The notes: generated by a model not told the origin, from the sequence alone. A stretch of 64,000 bases of DNA from Adhaeribacter terrigena (GCF_016623615.1 NZ_JAEHFX010000008.1:124001-188000); one strand, 5' to 3'; numbered from the stretch's first letter, positions 34,444-43,037 are shown. Program-made: numbers and translations.

Positions 34444-35166
34444 CTATAGCCAAGAAGTTTTGAAATCGCGATCAGTTTTTAAGCTGAATGTGTCAGTGTC
34501 TAAAATATTGCCATTCACACTATCAAAATAAAACCATACTCCACTTTTATTTCCTTTCTTATACTGGCCTTGAAACTTAACCACTCCATTGGGATAATAA
34601 TAAATTCCTTTACCTTCAAAAGTTTTGTTGTCAATAATTGATTCAAATTCCTTTTTACCATTTGGATAATAAGTGATGTTGTGATTTGGCTGTAAACTAC
34701 TAATTGGATTATGTCTTTCAGATTTCTTTATTCCGGTTGGGGAATAATTGATTTCACATATTGATTTATTGTCTTTAAAAACTTCAAAGCTTGAAATCTC
34801 TCCTGTTTCATAAAATGCAAATGAAGTGTCAATTTCCACGCCATTTTTATATTTTGATAAAAGCCACAATTGTCCATTCGGATAATAATTTTTGTAAAAA
34901 CCTTCAATTTTTCCATCAGAAGCGAAAAATTCTGTTAATAGTTTACCATCCTCATAGTAGGTTCGATTCCAGCCATCTTTTGGGGGTGTTCCGAAAAAAT
35001 TTCTGGTAAATGAAAAAAAGAAGTAAGCAGTTAATCCAATAAACGATAAAAGAAAGGTTGACCAGAAAAATCTATTTTTAAAAGGATCGGATTGCTTCTT
35101 AGAGATTTTAAACAATAACCAAATAATTGCAAATAGCCCAAAATAGATTAATATTAATTTGGTCAT
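34444..35166 (-). CDS. MORN-type repeat protein with membrane anchor
   Basis: A 240-residue protein with two N-terminal hydrophobic helices (about residues 3-18 and 33-51) followed by short repeats of the form YYxNGKxxxE: FYKNYYPNGQLWLLSKYKNG, YYPNGKKEFES, YYPNGVVKFQGQYKKG. These are MORN/YwqK-like repeats, common in Bacteroidota exported proteins; annotation as an antitoxin would be misleading. The gene is clearly more AT-rich than its neighbours and stands alone between motif copies, suggesting a different history. Confidence 0.75.
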   Translation of the reverse strand: MTKLILIYFGLFAIIWLLFKISKKQSDPFKNRFFWSTFLLSFIGLTAYFFFSFTRNFFGTPPKDGWNRTYYEDGKLLTEFFASDGKIEGFYKNYYPNGQLWLLSKYKNGVEIDTSFAFYETGEISSFEVFKDNKSICEINYSPTGIKKSERHNPISSLQPNHNITYYPNGKKEFESIIDNKTFEGKGIYYYPNGVVKFQGQYKKGNKSGVWFYFDSVNGNILDTDTFSLKTDRDFKTSWL

Positions 35167-35202
35167 TTTGAATTAATTATAAATGCAAGTGAATATGGGA
35201 TA

Positions 35203-35235
35203 TACTTTTTAGGCCAAAATCCCTGTCGTTTTTAT
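35203..35235 (+). repeat. 30-bp dispersed motif copy
   Basis: TACTTTTTAGGCCAAAATC, CCTGTCGTTTTTAT; upstream of the MORN gene. Confidence 0.6.
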
Positions 35236-35241
35236 TAAAAA

Positions 35242-35305
35242 CAATTCAACAATTCAACAATTCAACAATTCAACAATTCAACCATTCAGCCATTCAACAA
35301 TTAAA
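35242..35305. repeat. 8-bp tandem repeat
   Basis: CAATTCAA repeated five times without error (about 35242-35281), grading into CATTCAGCCATTCAACAATT. Lies just after the M28 peptidase stop on the minus strand. Confidence 0.85.
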
Positions 35306-35307
35306 CT

Positions 35308-36972
35308 TTACTTCTTATTACTATCCACTTTAATCCGTTCGTCACGATTAGCGATTTCCCAGGCGGTGTGGAAAACGAGGCGCGTGATGGTTTCCATTTT
35401 ATCGAAGAGAATTTTTTCTACTTCGTCGCCGGGCTGGTGGTAATCTTCGTGCACGCCGTTGAAATAGAAAATTACCGGAATGTTGTTTTTGGCGAAATTG
35501 TAATGATCAGAACGGTAATAGAACTGGTTCGGGTCTTTTTCGTCGTTGTAAGTATAGTCGAGCTTCAGGTTGGTGTGTTTGGCGTTGGCCTCTTCGTTGA
35601 TGGCGTGCAGTTCGGAAGAAAGTTTGTCGGAACCTATCACGTAAATGTAGTTTTTATTGTCGGCGTATTTCTTGTCGAGTCTCCCGATCATGTCGATGTT
35701 GAGGTTGGCGACCGTGTTTGGCAGCGGGAAAACCGGGTTGTTGACGTAGTATTCCGAGCCCAGCAAACCTTTTTCTTCGGCAGTAACGGTCATAAACAAA
35801 ATGCTGCGCCGCGGGCCGGCACCCGCTTTTTTTGCTTCCTGAAACGCCTGCGCCAGTTCTAAGATCGCCGAAGTGCCGGAACCATCGTCGTCAGCCCCAT
35901 TGAAGATCTGGTCGCCTTTCAGGCTTGGGTCCATGCCTACGTGATCGTAATGCGCGGTAATTACCAATATCTCGTCTTTTTTATCGGTGCCTTCCACAAA
36001 GCCCAGCACGTTTTCGGTTGGTACCGGCGTGCGGGTTTTTTCGGCGGAAAGCATAGCGTTTTTAACCGGTTTAAATTTGGAAATTACCGGTTTGCCGGCT
36101 TTGCTCACCTGGTTTTTATAAGCCTGTAGCTTTTTATCGTTTGTTTGCAGCAACGCAAGGCCCACCGGTTGCGAAACGATGACTACCGGCGTTTGACTTC
36201 CCGGGTGTTTTTCGGCGGGAAAATCCAGACGCGGTTTTTCTAAACGGTGGCTTAAATAAGCAAGCTGTTTCTGAAATTGGGTCGCAGACTGGTCGGAAAT
36301 GATGATGAGGTTTTTGACGCCTTTTTCGCGGGCCAGCCGCAGTTTGCTGCGGTAATCGGCGTTCCAGGCGGAAGGTTTTTTGCTGCCCGAAACCAGGAAA
36401 TTGCCCTGCGCATCTTTGGGTTCGCCGTTGAGTACCAGCACGGTTTTGCCTTTCACGTCCAGGTTCTGGTAATCGGAATGTTTATCGGTTTCGATGCCGT
36501 AACCGGCAAAAACGAGGTCGAGCTGCTGGTTTTGTTCGGCTGGTTCGTCGCCGGGCAGATAAAAGTCTTTCAGGAATCCTAAATCGGTTTTGTCTACCCG
36601 TAAAGCGGCTTTTTCCCAGCGACTTTCTTCCAGCTCAAATGGCTGGTAATAGGGTTGAGGCAATGCAGCCGGGCTGGAAACGCCAATTTCGCGGAAGTGG
36701 CCGGCAATGTATTCGGCCGCCATTTTCTGTCCTTTTTTACCGGTTTCCCGGCCCTCCATTTCGTCGGAAGCCAGAATATGCAGGTGAACCGAAAGATCGG
36801 CGGCTGTAATGGATTGGGCAAACATTTCAGCGGTAAGCTTGGGCGCAACCAAAGGTTCGGGGGCCGGAACAGCCACGGTTTTGGTTTTTACTTTGCTTTT
36901 GGTTTTCTGAGCTTCGGCCGGAGACAAGGCAACGCCAGTGGCCAGCAAAAGTGCCAATATATTCTTTTTCAT
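35308..36972 (-). CDS. M28-family zinc aminopeptidase
   Basis: A 554-residue exported protease with signal peptide (MKKNILALLLATGVALSPAEA), a PA-type insert around residues 150-290 and the M28 catalytic domain from about 320. Metal ligands: H341 and D343 (HYDHVG), D361 (GADDDGSGTSA), E399 or E400 (TAEEKGLLGSEYY), D427 (NIDMIGRLD) and H490 (SDHYNF). Released N-terminal amino acids are the expected products; location periplasm or surface. Residues 304-313 (KNAMLSAEKT) are encoded by a copy of the dispersed motif on the opposite strand. Confidence 0.9.
   Translation of the reverse strand: MKKNILALLLATGVALSPAEAQKTKSKVKTKTVAVPAPEPLVAPKLTAEMFAQSITAADLSVHLHILASDEMEGRETGKKGQKMAAEYIAGHFREIGVSSPAALPQPYYQPFELEESRWEKAALRVDKTDLGFLKDFYLPGDEPAEQNQQLDLVFAGYGIETDKHSDYQNLDVKGKTVLVLNGEPKDAQGNFLVSGSKKPSAWNADYRSKLRLAREKGVKNLIIISDQSATQFQKQLAYLSHRLEKPRLDFPAEKHPGSQTPVVIVSQPVGLALLQTNDKKLQAYKNQVSKAGKPVISKFKPVKNAMLSAEKTRTPVPTENVLGFVEGTDKKDEILVITAHYDHVGMDPSLKGDQIFNGADDDGSGTSAILELAQAFQEAKKAGAGPRRSILFMTVTAEEKGLLGSEYYVNNPVFPLPNTVANLNIDMIGRLDKKYADNKNYIYVIGSDKLSSELHAINEEANAKHTNLKLDYTYNDEKDPNQFYYRSDHYNFAKNNIPVIFYFNGVHEDYHQPGDEVEKILFDKMETITRLVFHTAWEIANRDERIKVDSNKK
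36034..36063 (+). repeat. 30-bp dispersed motif inside a coding region
   Basis: GGTTTTTTCGGCGGAAAGC, ATAGCGTTTTT; antisense to the M28 peptidase, where it encodes KNAMLSAEKT at the junction of two domains. Confidence 0.65.
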
Positions 36973-37046
36973 ATAGTCGAAATTACCCGCTTTCCCGGAA
37001 ATGAATTCGTTGATCTTTAAAAGGTAAAACCTTAACGCCCGAATCG

Positions 37047-37077
37047 GTTTTTTAGCCTGAAACCCTGGCGTTTTTAT
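37047..37077 (+). repeat. 30-bp dispersed motif copy
   Basis: GGTTTTTTAGCCTGAAACC, CTGGCGTTTTT; ends 7 bp before the ispF stop codon, i.e. in its 3' flank. Confidence 0.65.
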
Positions 37078-37083
37078 AAAAGC

Positions 37084-37560
37084 TTATTTGTAAATGAGCA
37101 CAGAAGCATACGCGGCCACGCCTTCTTTTTTGCCCACAAAACCAAGCTTTTCGGTAGTGGTGGCTTTAATGGAAATATCTTCTTCGGGAATGCCCATTAC
37201 TTCGGCAATGCAGGTTTTCATGGCCGGGATATGCGGGTTGATCTTGGGTTCCTGCAAACAAATGGTAGAATCGATGTTGCTGATCTGGTAGCCTTTTTCC
37301 GTTAATAACCGCATCACTTCTTTCAGCAGAATTTTAGAATCTACGCCTTTGTATTTCGGGTCGGTGTCGGGGAAGTGAAAGCCGATATCTCTTAAATTGG
37401 CCGCGCCTAAAAGCGCATCGCAGATCACGTGTAGGAGCACGTCGGCATCGGAGTGACCCAAGGCGCCGTGGGTGTGGGGCACTTTTATGCCGCCGAGCCA
37501 GAAATCTAATCCTTCTACTAATTGGTGTACATCGTAGCCGAAGCCGGTTCTTATTTTCAT
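37084..37560 (-). CDS. ispF: 2-C-methyl-D-erythritol 2,4-cyclodiphosphate synthase
   Basis: A 158-residue enzyme of the MEP isoprenoid pathway, releasing CMP to form the cyclic diphosphate. Zinc ligands are D10, H12 (GYDVHQL) and H44 (ADVLLHVICDALLG); SDADVLLH and the C-terminal IKATTTEKLGFVGKKEG substrate loop are standard. Normal length. Monocistronic; not fused with IspD. Confidence 0.96.
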   Translation of the reverse strand: MKIRTGFGYDVHQLVEGLDFWLGGIKVPHTHGALGHSDADVLLHVICDALLGAANLRDIGFHFPDTDPKYKGVDSKILLKEVMRLLTEKGYQISNIDSTICLQEPKINPHIPAMKTCIAEVMGIPEEDISIKATTTEKLGFVGKKEGVAAYASVLIYK

Positions 37561-37652
37561 AGTGTTGGCCCCACCCCGGCCCGGCCCTGATTCAGGGGAG
37601 GGGGTTTTTGGGTAGGTATTTTTTATGGTTATTTGATTCTTTTTGTTTCAGT

Positions 37653-37684
37653 AGTTTTTCTGGCTTAAAGCATAGCGTTCTTTA
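37653..37684 (+). repeat. 30-bp dispersed motif copy
   Basis: AGTTTTTCTGGCTTAAAGC, ATAGCGTTCTTTA. Confidence 0.65.
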
Positions 37685-37762
37685 ACCACCCCCGGCCCTC
37701 CCTGGAAAGGAGGGGAGCTGCTTTTCTGCGCATTTTTAATTTCAGTGCGTTGCAGCAAATAC

Positions 37763-37793
37763 AAAAACGGTAGGGTTTAAGCGCTAAAAAGTC
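37763..37793 (-). repeat. 30-bp dispersed motif copy (minus)
   Basis: Minus strand GACTTTTTAGCGCTTAAA, CCCTACCGTTTTT. Confidence 0.7.
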
Positions 37794-37853
37794 AAAGCAA
37801 GGTAGACTGCCAAGCCCCTCCATACCAAGGAGGGGTTGGGGTGGTTTTACACG

Positions 37854-38240
37854 TCAAGCTTTCACTGCTTTCGGATGGGTGAAAACCACGAAGCCGAAGG
37901 CCAGCGCAAAGCCAGCGTAAATCACGGCTAAACCCCAGAGCTGCGGAACTGCTAAGCCTGGTGTACTTTTCAGCAAGGCCAAACCCGCTACCAGGAAGTG
38001 CATGAAATTACCAATGGCAATGGGCCGGTTGTAAATGCCGCCCATTATGCTGCCTTTGGCCATATAGTTCAGCATTGCAAAACCCAGGTATAACGCTCCG
38101 AGAAGTTGCAAAATAAGCATCATGATCGGGCTGGCCGGTTCGTTGAACGTGGTCAGGAATTCCTGCGGGAAAAAGGAAAACGCCAGACCGGTGGCTGCCA
38201 TGAAAACGCTGCTCAGGGTCATCAGAAGTTTTGTATTCAT
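37854..38240 (-). CDS. Four-helix membrane protein, unknown
   Basis: A 128-residue protein with four hydrophobic helices (about residues 5-25, 40-58, 76-92 and 100-122). The layout and the phrase FFPQEFLTTFNEP resemble small DUF4345-like membrane proteins, but I cannot assign it firmly. Its start lies 9 bp downstream of the M16 peptidase stop on the same strand, so the two are probably cotranscribed. Confidence 0.6.
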   Translation of the reverse strand: MNTKLLMTLSSVFMAATGLAFSFFPQEFLTTFNEPASPIMMLILQLLGALYLGFAMLNYMAKGSIMGGIYNRPIAIGNFMHFLVAGLALLKSTPGLAVPQLWGLAVIYAGFALAFGFVVFTHPKAVKA

Positions 38241-38249
38241 TCTTTTCGA

Positions 38250-39536
38250 TTATGCTTCTTTAATTTTCTCTACTGCGTCTTCCACTTTTTCGGCGGCTTT
38301 GGGCTGCGCGTGGTAGTAAAGCGTGGAGCAGTTATTCGGATCTAAAACAGTGCGGGCTTGCTCTAAAAGGCTTTCGCGGGTTACGGCTTGTACTTTGGCG
38401 CTTTCCTGGTTTATATCATTGGCGTCGCCGAGCAGTTTGCAGAAAGCCAGCATCATGGCGCGGTTCAGCAATTCAATTTCGGAGAAAACGAGGCTGGTTT
38501 CGGCCTGGTTTTTTACTTTAGTCAGTTCTTCTTCCGAAATGCCGGTGGCCATGAATTCGGCGTTTATTTCCTCGATGGCGCGGTTGGCAGTTTCCAGGTC
38601 TACGCCGACGTTCAGTTTGCCCTGAATTACGAGCAAACCCGGTTCCATGGAGCCCATTACCGAAGCTGAGATCGAGTTGAACAGCTTCTGCTCTTTTACC
38701 AGTTTGTCGTAAAGGCGCGAAGATTTTCCGCGGCCCAGAATATCACTTACCAGGTCGGCGGAGTGGTAATTCTTGTCGTTCCGGGCCGGCATGTGATACA
38801 CTTTGTAAAGCGCGTTCAGCGGCACATCGGCGTACACGTCTAATCTGCGGGCGTCAGTTTGCTTGGGTTCCTGCGGAATGTTGCGTTCGTAAAGCGTGCC
38901 GCTTGGAATCGGCCCGAACCATTTCTCCGAAAGTTCTTTCGCTTTGGCTACCGTTACGTTTCCGGCTACGACTAAAATGGCGTTTACGGGCGAATAATGC
39001 TTGTTGAAAAAAGCCCGCACGTCGTCCATTACGGCGTTTTCGATGTGCGAAATCTCTTTCCCAATCGTGGCCCATTTATACGGATGCACCTGGTAGGCCA
39101 ACGGTCGCAATTTCAGCCACACGTCGCCGTAGGGCTGGTTCAGGTAGTTCTGTTTGAATTCCTCGATCACCACTTTGCGCTGCACTTCTAAACCGTTTTC
39201 TGAAAAAGCTAAGCCCAGCATGCGATCCGATTCGAGCCAGAAACCGGTTTCGATGTTCTGCGCCGGCACGGTGAGGTAATAATTGGTAATATCGGGACTG
39301 GTGAAGGCGTTATTTTCGCCGCCTACTTTCTGCAAAGGCTCATCGTAGCTTGGTATGTTTACCGAACCGCTGAACATTAAATGCTCAAATAAATGCGCAA
39401 AGCCGGTGTGCGTTTCGGCCTCGTCGCGGGAACCTACGTTGTAAAGCACGTTCAAAACCGCCATGGGCGAGGTTAAGTCTTCGTGCACAATTACGCGCAG
39501 GCCGTTATCTAAAGTAAATTCTTCGAAATGGATCAT
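38250..39536 (-). CDS. M16-family zinc peptidase
   Basis: A 428-residue pitrilysin-type protease with the inverted zinc motif HxxEH at 48-52 (HLFEH) and the downstream ligand region VIEEFKQN near residue 120. There is no signal peptide in this start, so it may be cytoplasmic. It corresponds to one M16 half (N-terminal active domain, about residues 1-200, and C-terminal domain 200-400); the partner half found in some Bacteroidota is not adjacent. Followed by a small membrane protein gene. Confidence 0.9.
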   Translation of the reverse strand: MIHFEEFTLDNGLRVIVHEDLTSPMAVLNVLYNVGSRDEAETHTGFAHLFEHLMFSGSVNIPSYDEPLQKVGGENNAFTSPDITNYYLTVPAQNIETGFWLESDRMLGLAFSENGLEVQRKVVIEEFKQNYLNQPYGDVWLKLRPLAYQVHPYKWATIGKEISHIENAVMDDVRAFFNKHYSPVNAILVVAGNVTVAKAKELSEKWFGPIPSGTLYERNIPQEPKQTDARRLDVYADVPLNALYKVYHMPARNDKNYHSADLVSDILGRGKSSRLYDKLVKEQKLFNSISASVMGSMEPGLLVIQGKLNVGVDLETANRAIEEINAEFMATGISEEELTKVKNQAETSLVFSEIELLNRAMMLAFCKLLGDANDINQESAKVQAVTRESLLEQARTVLDPNNCSTLYYHAQPKAAEKVEDAVEKIKEA

Positions 39537-39569
39537 AGTTGGTATCTGGTAGCAGGTATTGGGTATCGG

Positions 39570-39600
39570 GACTTTTTCGCCCGAAAAACCTACCGTTTTA
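39570..39600 (+). repeat. 30-bp dispersed motif copy
   Basis: GACTTTTTCGCCCGAAAAA, CCTACCGTTTTA; upstream of the M16 gene on its other strand. Confidence 0.7.
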
Positions 39601-39668
39601 CGACAGTTTGTGCCGAAGTTCAGTTTTTTTAGGGAAATAATTATGGAAACAGGGGAAATTATTCGGAA

Positions 39669-40049
39669 TTACTGAAAGTCTCTGTAGCGATTAATATGAT
39701 GAGGGAAATTCAATTCAAAAATCTCATTTGGAATTCCTTCAATGGTAATCTCAAATCCATCAGAATCCATTCCAGAAATTGAGCAAGAAAGGCCTTTGAT
39801 TTCAACACTATTCTTATCAGTTACTTTAAGGTTTGGAATATTTCTGGTTGAAATTAATTTATCATCCGGGTATTCTTCGAATACAATATTATTCATCAAG
39901 CAATATTCTTTGAAAAAGGCATAGCCTGATTTTACATCTGTAAATTTAATTTCACCAAATACGACACCCATCGAAACATCTGTTTTTTCAAACGCAGTAG
40001 CCCCAATAGACTTTTCATTAAGCAAAATTGTAAAGTATTCGTTGAGCAA
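39669..40049 (-). CDS. AT-rich orphan protein, unknown
   Basis: A 126-residue soluble protein without signal peptide, with a mixed alpha/beta-looking sequence (SMGVVFGEIKFTDVKSGYAF, EVEIKGLSCS-like strand). I do not recognise it. It is markedly more AT-rich than the genes around it. Size and composition recall small immunity-type proteins, but there is no toxin partner nearby, so I give no function. Confidence 0.6.
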   Translation of the reverse strand: MLNEYFTILLNEKSIGATAFEKTDVSMGVVFGEIKFTDVKSGYAFFKEYCLMNNIVFEEYPDDKLISTRNIPNLKVTDKNSVEIKGLSCSISGMDSDGFEITIEGIPNEIFELNFPHHINRYRDFQ

Positions 40050-40150
40050 TTTTAAGTTCTTGTAAAGTTGTACTATGGTAAATTTAACAAATTTTTATCC
40101 AGATACCAGATACCTATTACCAGCTACCAAAAAATAAACCCTTATTTCTT

Positions 40151-40179
40151 TTTGCCTGCATAAAATCCGGTTAATTTTG
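40151..40179 (+). promoter_or_regulatory. Promoter of the fused E1 gene
   Basis: TTTG at 40151-40154, 17-bp spacer, TAATTTTG at 40172-40179. Transcription would start about 20 bp before the ATG at 40205. Confidence 0.55.
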
Positions 40180-40204
40180 CCGCGCATTCAATTGCTTAAC
40201 CACT

Positions 40205-42181
40205 ATGAATTTCAACCGCAAAGAATATTCCGACGACGAACTGATCCGCTTGTACCGTGGCATTTTAAAGCCGCGCATGATCGAAGAAAAAATGCTGATC
40301 CTGCTGCGCCAGGGCAAAGTAAGCAAATGGTTTTCCGGCATTGGCCAGGAAGCAATTTCGGTAGGCTCAACGCTCGCGCTGGAAGAAGACGAATATATTT
40401 TACCGATGCACCGCAATTTAGGGGTGTTCACCTGCCGCGACATGGACTTAGGGCAGCTGTTTGCGCAGTTCCAGGGCAAGACAACCGGTTTCACCAAAGG
40501 TCGCGATCGTTCTTTCCACTTCGGTTCGAATGAGCACCACATTGTGGGCATGATCTCGCATTTGGGGCCGCAATTGGCGGTGGCCGGCGGCATCGCCCTG
40601 GCGGATCTGTTGGAAAACCGGGAGAAAGTTACGCTGGTTTATTCCGGCGACGGCGGTGCTTCCGAAGGCGATTTCCATGAGGCGCTGAATGTAGCGGCGG
40701 TTTGGAACTTGCCGGTAATTTTCATGATCGAGAATAACGGTTACGGACTATCTACCCCAAGCAACGAACAATTCAAATTCAACTATTTCATCGATAAAGG
40801 CCCGGCTTACGGCATGGATGCGCTGCAGATAGACGGCAACAACGTGCTGGAGGTGTACGATACCATCCGCCAGGCGGCTTATAGCATGCGCAAAAATCCG
40901 CGCCCAATGCTGATCGAAGCAATGACGTTCCGGATGCGCGGTCATGAAGAAGCTTCCGGTACCAAATACGTGCCGCAGGAATTGTTCGAGAAATGGGCGA
41001 AGAAAGATCCGGTTGAGAATTTCGAAAAATACCTGCTCGACGAAAAAGTGCTGACGCCAAAATCGATGGCGGCTATTCGCGAAGAATTCAAAGCCGAGAT
41101 CGAAAAAGGCCTGGATACCGCTTTCAACACGCCAATGCCAACGCCAAGCGTAGAGGAAGAAGTAGCCGATATGTATCTGCCGTTCGAGCAGAAAGTAATC
41201 AAGCCTGCTTCCGATAAAACTACCGAAAAACGCTTTGTAGATGCCATTTCTGACGGATTACGCCAGAGCATGGAGAAGTTTCCGGAGCTGACTTTAATGG
41301 GTCAGGACATTGCGGAATACGGCGGCGTTTTCAAAATTACGGAAGGCTTTGTAGAGAAATTCGGCAAGGAACGCGTGCGTAATACCCCGCTTTGCGAATC
41401 GGCCATTATTGGTATCGGTTTGGGCATGTCCATCAAAAAGAAAAAAACGATGGTGGAAATGCAGTTCGCCGATTTTGTGACCTGCGGTTTCAACCAGATC
41501 GTAAATAATCTTGCAAAATCGCATTATCGTTGGGGACAAAATGCCGACGTGGTAGTACGGATGCCTACGGGTGCCGGCGCAGCCGCTGGTCCGTTCCATT
41601 CGCAAAGCAACGAAGCCTGGTTCTTCCACACACCGGGACTGAAGATCGTTTATCCAAGCAACCCAGTTGATGCAAAAGGTTTGCTGGCGGCGGCTATCGA
41701 AGATCCGAACCCGGTAATGTACTTTGAGCACAAAATGCTGTACCGTTCTATTTCAGCCAACGTGCCGGACGACTATTATACTACCGAAATTGGCAAAGCT
41801 GCACTGGCTGCTGAAGGCGATGATCTTTCAATTATTACCTATGGCATGGGCGTGCATTGGGCCAAGCAACTTCTGGAAAAACAGGGCTTGAGCGCCGATA
41901 TTTTAGACCTGAGAACCTTGCTGCCTTGGGATAAAGATGCGGTTAGAAAAACGGTAGAAAAAACCGGGCGCGTAATTGTGTTGCACGAAGATACTTTAAC
42001 GGGGGGCATCGGGGCAGAAATTGCGGCCTGGATCTCGGAGAACTGTTTTGAGCGTTTGGATGCGCCGGTACTGCGCGTAGGTGGCCTGGATACGGCTATT
42101 CCGTTCTCGCCGCCGCTGGAGCAACAATTCCTGCCAACCAGGCGTTTTGAAGATGCCGTAGCGAAAATGCTTGCTTATTAA
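40205..42181 (+). CDS. Fused alpha/beta 2-oxoacid dehydrogenase E1 (branched-chain type)
   Basis: A 658-residue thiamine-diphosphate enzyme in which E1 alpha (about residues 1-340) and E1 beta (about 345-658) are joined. The alpha half has the TPP/Mg motif GDGGASEGDFHEALNVAAVW to ENN (148-178). The beta half begins KRFVDAISDGL and has MPTGAGAAAGPFHSQSNEAW and LHEDTLTGGIGAEIA. Fused E1 of this kind is common in Bacteroidota and is usually annotated as 2-oxoisovalerate dehydrogenase; pyruvate cannot be excluded. The E2 and E3 genes are not adjacent. Small exported protein genes follow at once. Confidence 0.88.
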   Translation: MNFNRKEYSDDELIRLYRGILKPRMIEEKMLILLRQGKVSKWFSGIGQEAISVGSTLALEEDEYILPMHRNLGVFTCRDMDLGQLFAQFQGKTTGFTKGRDRSFHFGSNEHHIVGMISHLGPQLAVAGGIALADLLENREKVTLVYSGDGGASEGDFHEALNVAAVWNLPVIFMIENNGYGLSTPSNEQFKFNYFIDKGPAYGMDALQIDGNNVLEVYDTIRQAAYSMRKNPRPMLIEAMTFRMRGHEEASGTKYVPQELFEKWAKKDPVENFEKYLLDEKVLTPKSMAAIREEFKAEIEKGLDTAFNTPMPTPSVEEEVADMYLPFEQKVIKPASDKTTEKRFVDAISDGLRQSMEKFPELTLMGQDIAEYGGVFKITEGFVEKFGKERVRNTPLCESAIIGIGLGMSIKKKKTMVEMQFADFVTCGFNQIVNNLAKSHYRWGQNADVVVRMPTGAGAAAGPFHSQSNEAWFFHTPGLKIVYPSNPVDAKGLLAAAIEDPNPVMYFEHKMLYRSISANVPDDYYTTEIGKAALAAEGDDLSIITYGMGVHWAKQLLEKQGLSADILDLRTLLPWDKDAVRKTVEKTGRVIVLHEDTLTGGIGAEIAAWISENCFERLDAPVLRVGGLDTAIPFSPPLEQQFLPTRRFEDAVAKMLAY

Positions 42182-42206
42182 GCCGGCGTTTCGTAAATTA
42201 CACAAT

Positions 42207-42686
42207 ATGTTGATAATGCTGCAGATTTCCCGGAAAAACGGTAGGCTTTTCGCCCGTAAAAGTGCTTTATTGCTTTTATTGGCCATGCTTACCGTTTTTG
42301 CGGGCGCCTGCAGTAAGAAAATGCCTTGCCCAACACCAGTAAAAGCGGAAAAGCAGGCTAAAAACAAAAAGAAGAAAGCACCTAAAAAACAAAATGCGGC
42401 AAGTGAGGGCGACGGCACCGAGACAGCAGACGCCTCCGCGGCCCTGTCCGATGACGATGCCACCGCCGATGAAAGCGGCGAGCCTGCGAAACCAAAAATA
42501 ACCGGCTCCAAAAACAAGTATTCGAAGAACGGTCTGTTGCAGAAGAAAAAGTATAAAAGGCTGCGCAGCAACCCGGCCCGTAAACGAAGCCGCCACAATA
42601 GCGGTATATTGAGTATCTTCTCGGGAAAGAAGAAATCGGCCAGTAAGCCGAAGCAGCGAACGAATGTTGAACCCGCAGATTATTAA
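42207..42686 (+). CDS. Small Lys-rich lipoprotein
   Basis: A 159-residue precursor from ATG 42207. The signal has a basic n-region (SRKNGRLFARK) and lipobox AGAC, so the mature protein begins at CSKKMPC. The rest is low-complexity: acidic Asp/Ala/Glu stretch (EGDGTETADASAALSDDDAT) then a basic tail (KKKYKRLRSNPARKRSR). An in-frame TTG at 42171 overlaps the E1 stop and is not favoured. The dispersed motif (42234-42263) encodes part of the n-region. Unknown function; 3 bp before the next gene. Confidence 0.65.
   Translation: MLIMLQISRKNGRLFARKSALLLLLAMLTVFAGACSKKMPCPTPVKAEKQAKNKKKKAPKKQNAASEGDGTETADASAALSDDDATADESGEPAKPKITGSKNKYSKNGLLQKKKYKRLRSNPARKRSRHNSGILSIFSGKKKSASKPKQRTNVEPADY
42234..42263 (-). 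repeat. 30-bp dispersed motif inside a coding region
   Basis: Minus strand CACTTTTACGGGCGAAAAG, CCTACCGTTTTTC; in the sense of the lipoprotein gene read as KNGRLFARK. Confidence 0.65.
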
Positions 42687-42689
42687 GGT

Positions 42690-43019
42690 ATGAAAAAAGC
42701 TACTTTGAGGATGAACCGGCTGATAAAAGCTGGTTTTATGGGAGTGTTGATCGTAACAACTTTGCAGTTACCTGCGTACGCGCAAATCTCTTTCGACGAT
42801 GAAACGGGAAAGAAAGCTGACAGCCGCCGCGTCCGCCGCGAAGCCGCAAAATACAAGGCCGAAGACGTAAAAGAATCGCACCTGGATATGAGCAAGTATT
42901 CGTATAAGCGGGGCGAACCGGGAAACCGGCCGGTGGCGGAAGAATTACAGTACGACGAAATTTACTACGGCCCGAACCCCGTAAAAAAAGAGCGGAAGTT
43001 GTTTAAAAAGAAGCGTTAA
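42690..43019 (+). CDS. Small basic exported protein
   Basis: A 109-residue precursor: N-terminal MKKATLRMNRLIKAGFMGVL then a hydrophobic stretch ending QLPAYA, so exported. The mature part is charged (DDETGKKADSRRVRREAAKY) and ends KKERKLFKKKR. It starts 3 bp after the lipoprotein gene and ends 18 bp before ytxJ, so these three are one operon. No family recognised; similar in design to the small proteins at 30430 and 30859. Confidence 0.6.
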   Translation: MKKATLRMNRLIKAGFMGVLIVTTLQLPAYAQISFDDETGKKADSRRVRREAAKYKAEDVKESHLDMSKYSYKRGEPGNRPVAEELQYDEIYYGPNPVKKERKLFKKKR

Positions 43020-43037
43020 TTTATTTCAGATCAGATT

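Larger units (their letters stand above)
37561..37853. repeat. Repeat-only intergenic stretch
   Basis: Three C-rich hairpin-type repeats (near 37568-37610, 37684-37712 with CCCTCC...GGAGGGG, and 37804-37840 with CCCCTCCATACCAAGGAGGG) separated by two motif copies. No gene is visible. Confidence 0.7.

Noticed and set aside
34444-35166. Annotation as YwqK-type antitoxin
   Set aside because: MORN-like repeats alone do not indicate a toxin-antitoxin pair and no toxin gene adjoins.
35242-35305. Possible CRISPR array
   Set aside because: The repeats are 8 bp and contiguous without spacers, and no cas genes are present.
35368-35862. 164-codon plus-strand ORF
   Set aside because: Antisense to the M28 peptidase, valine/phenylalanine-rich composition as expected for the complement of that gene.
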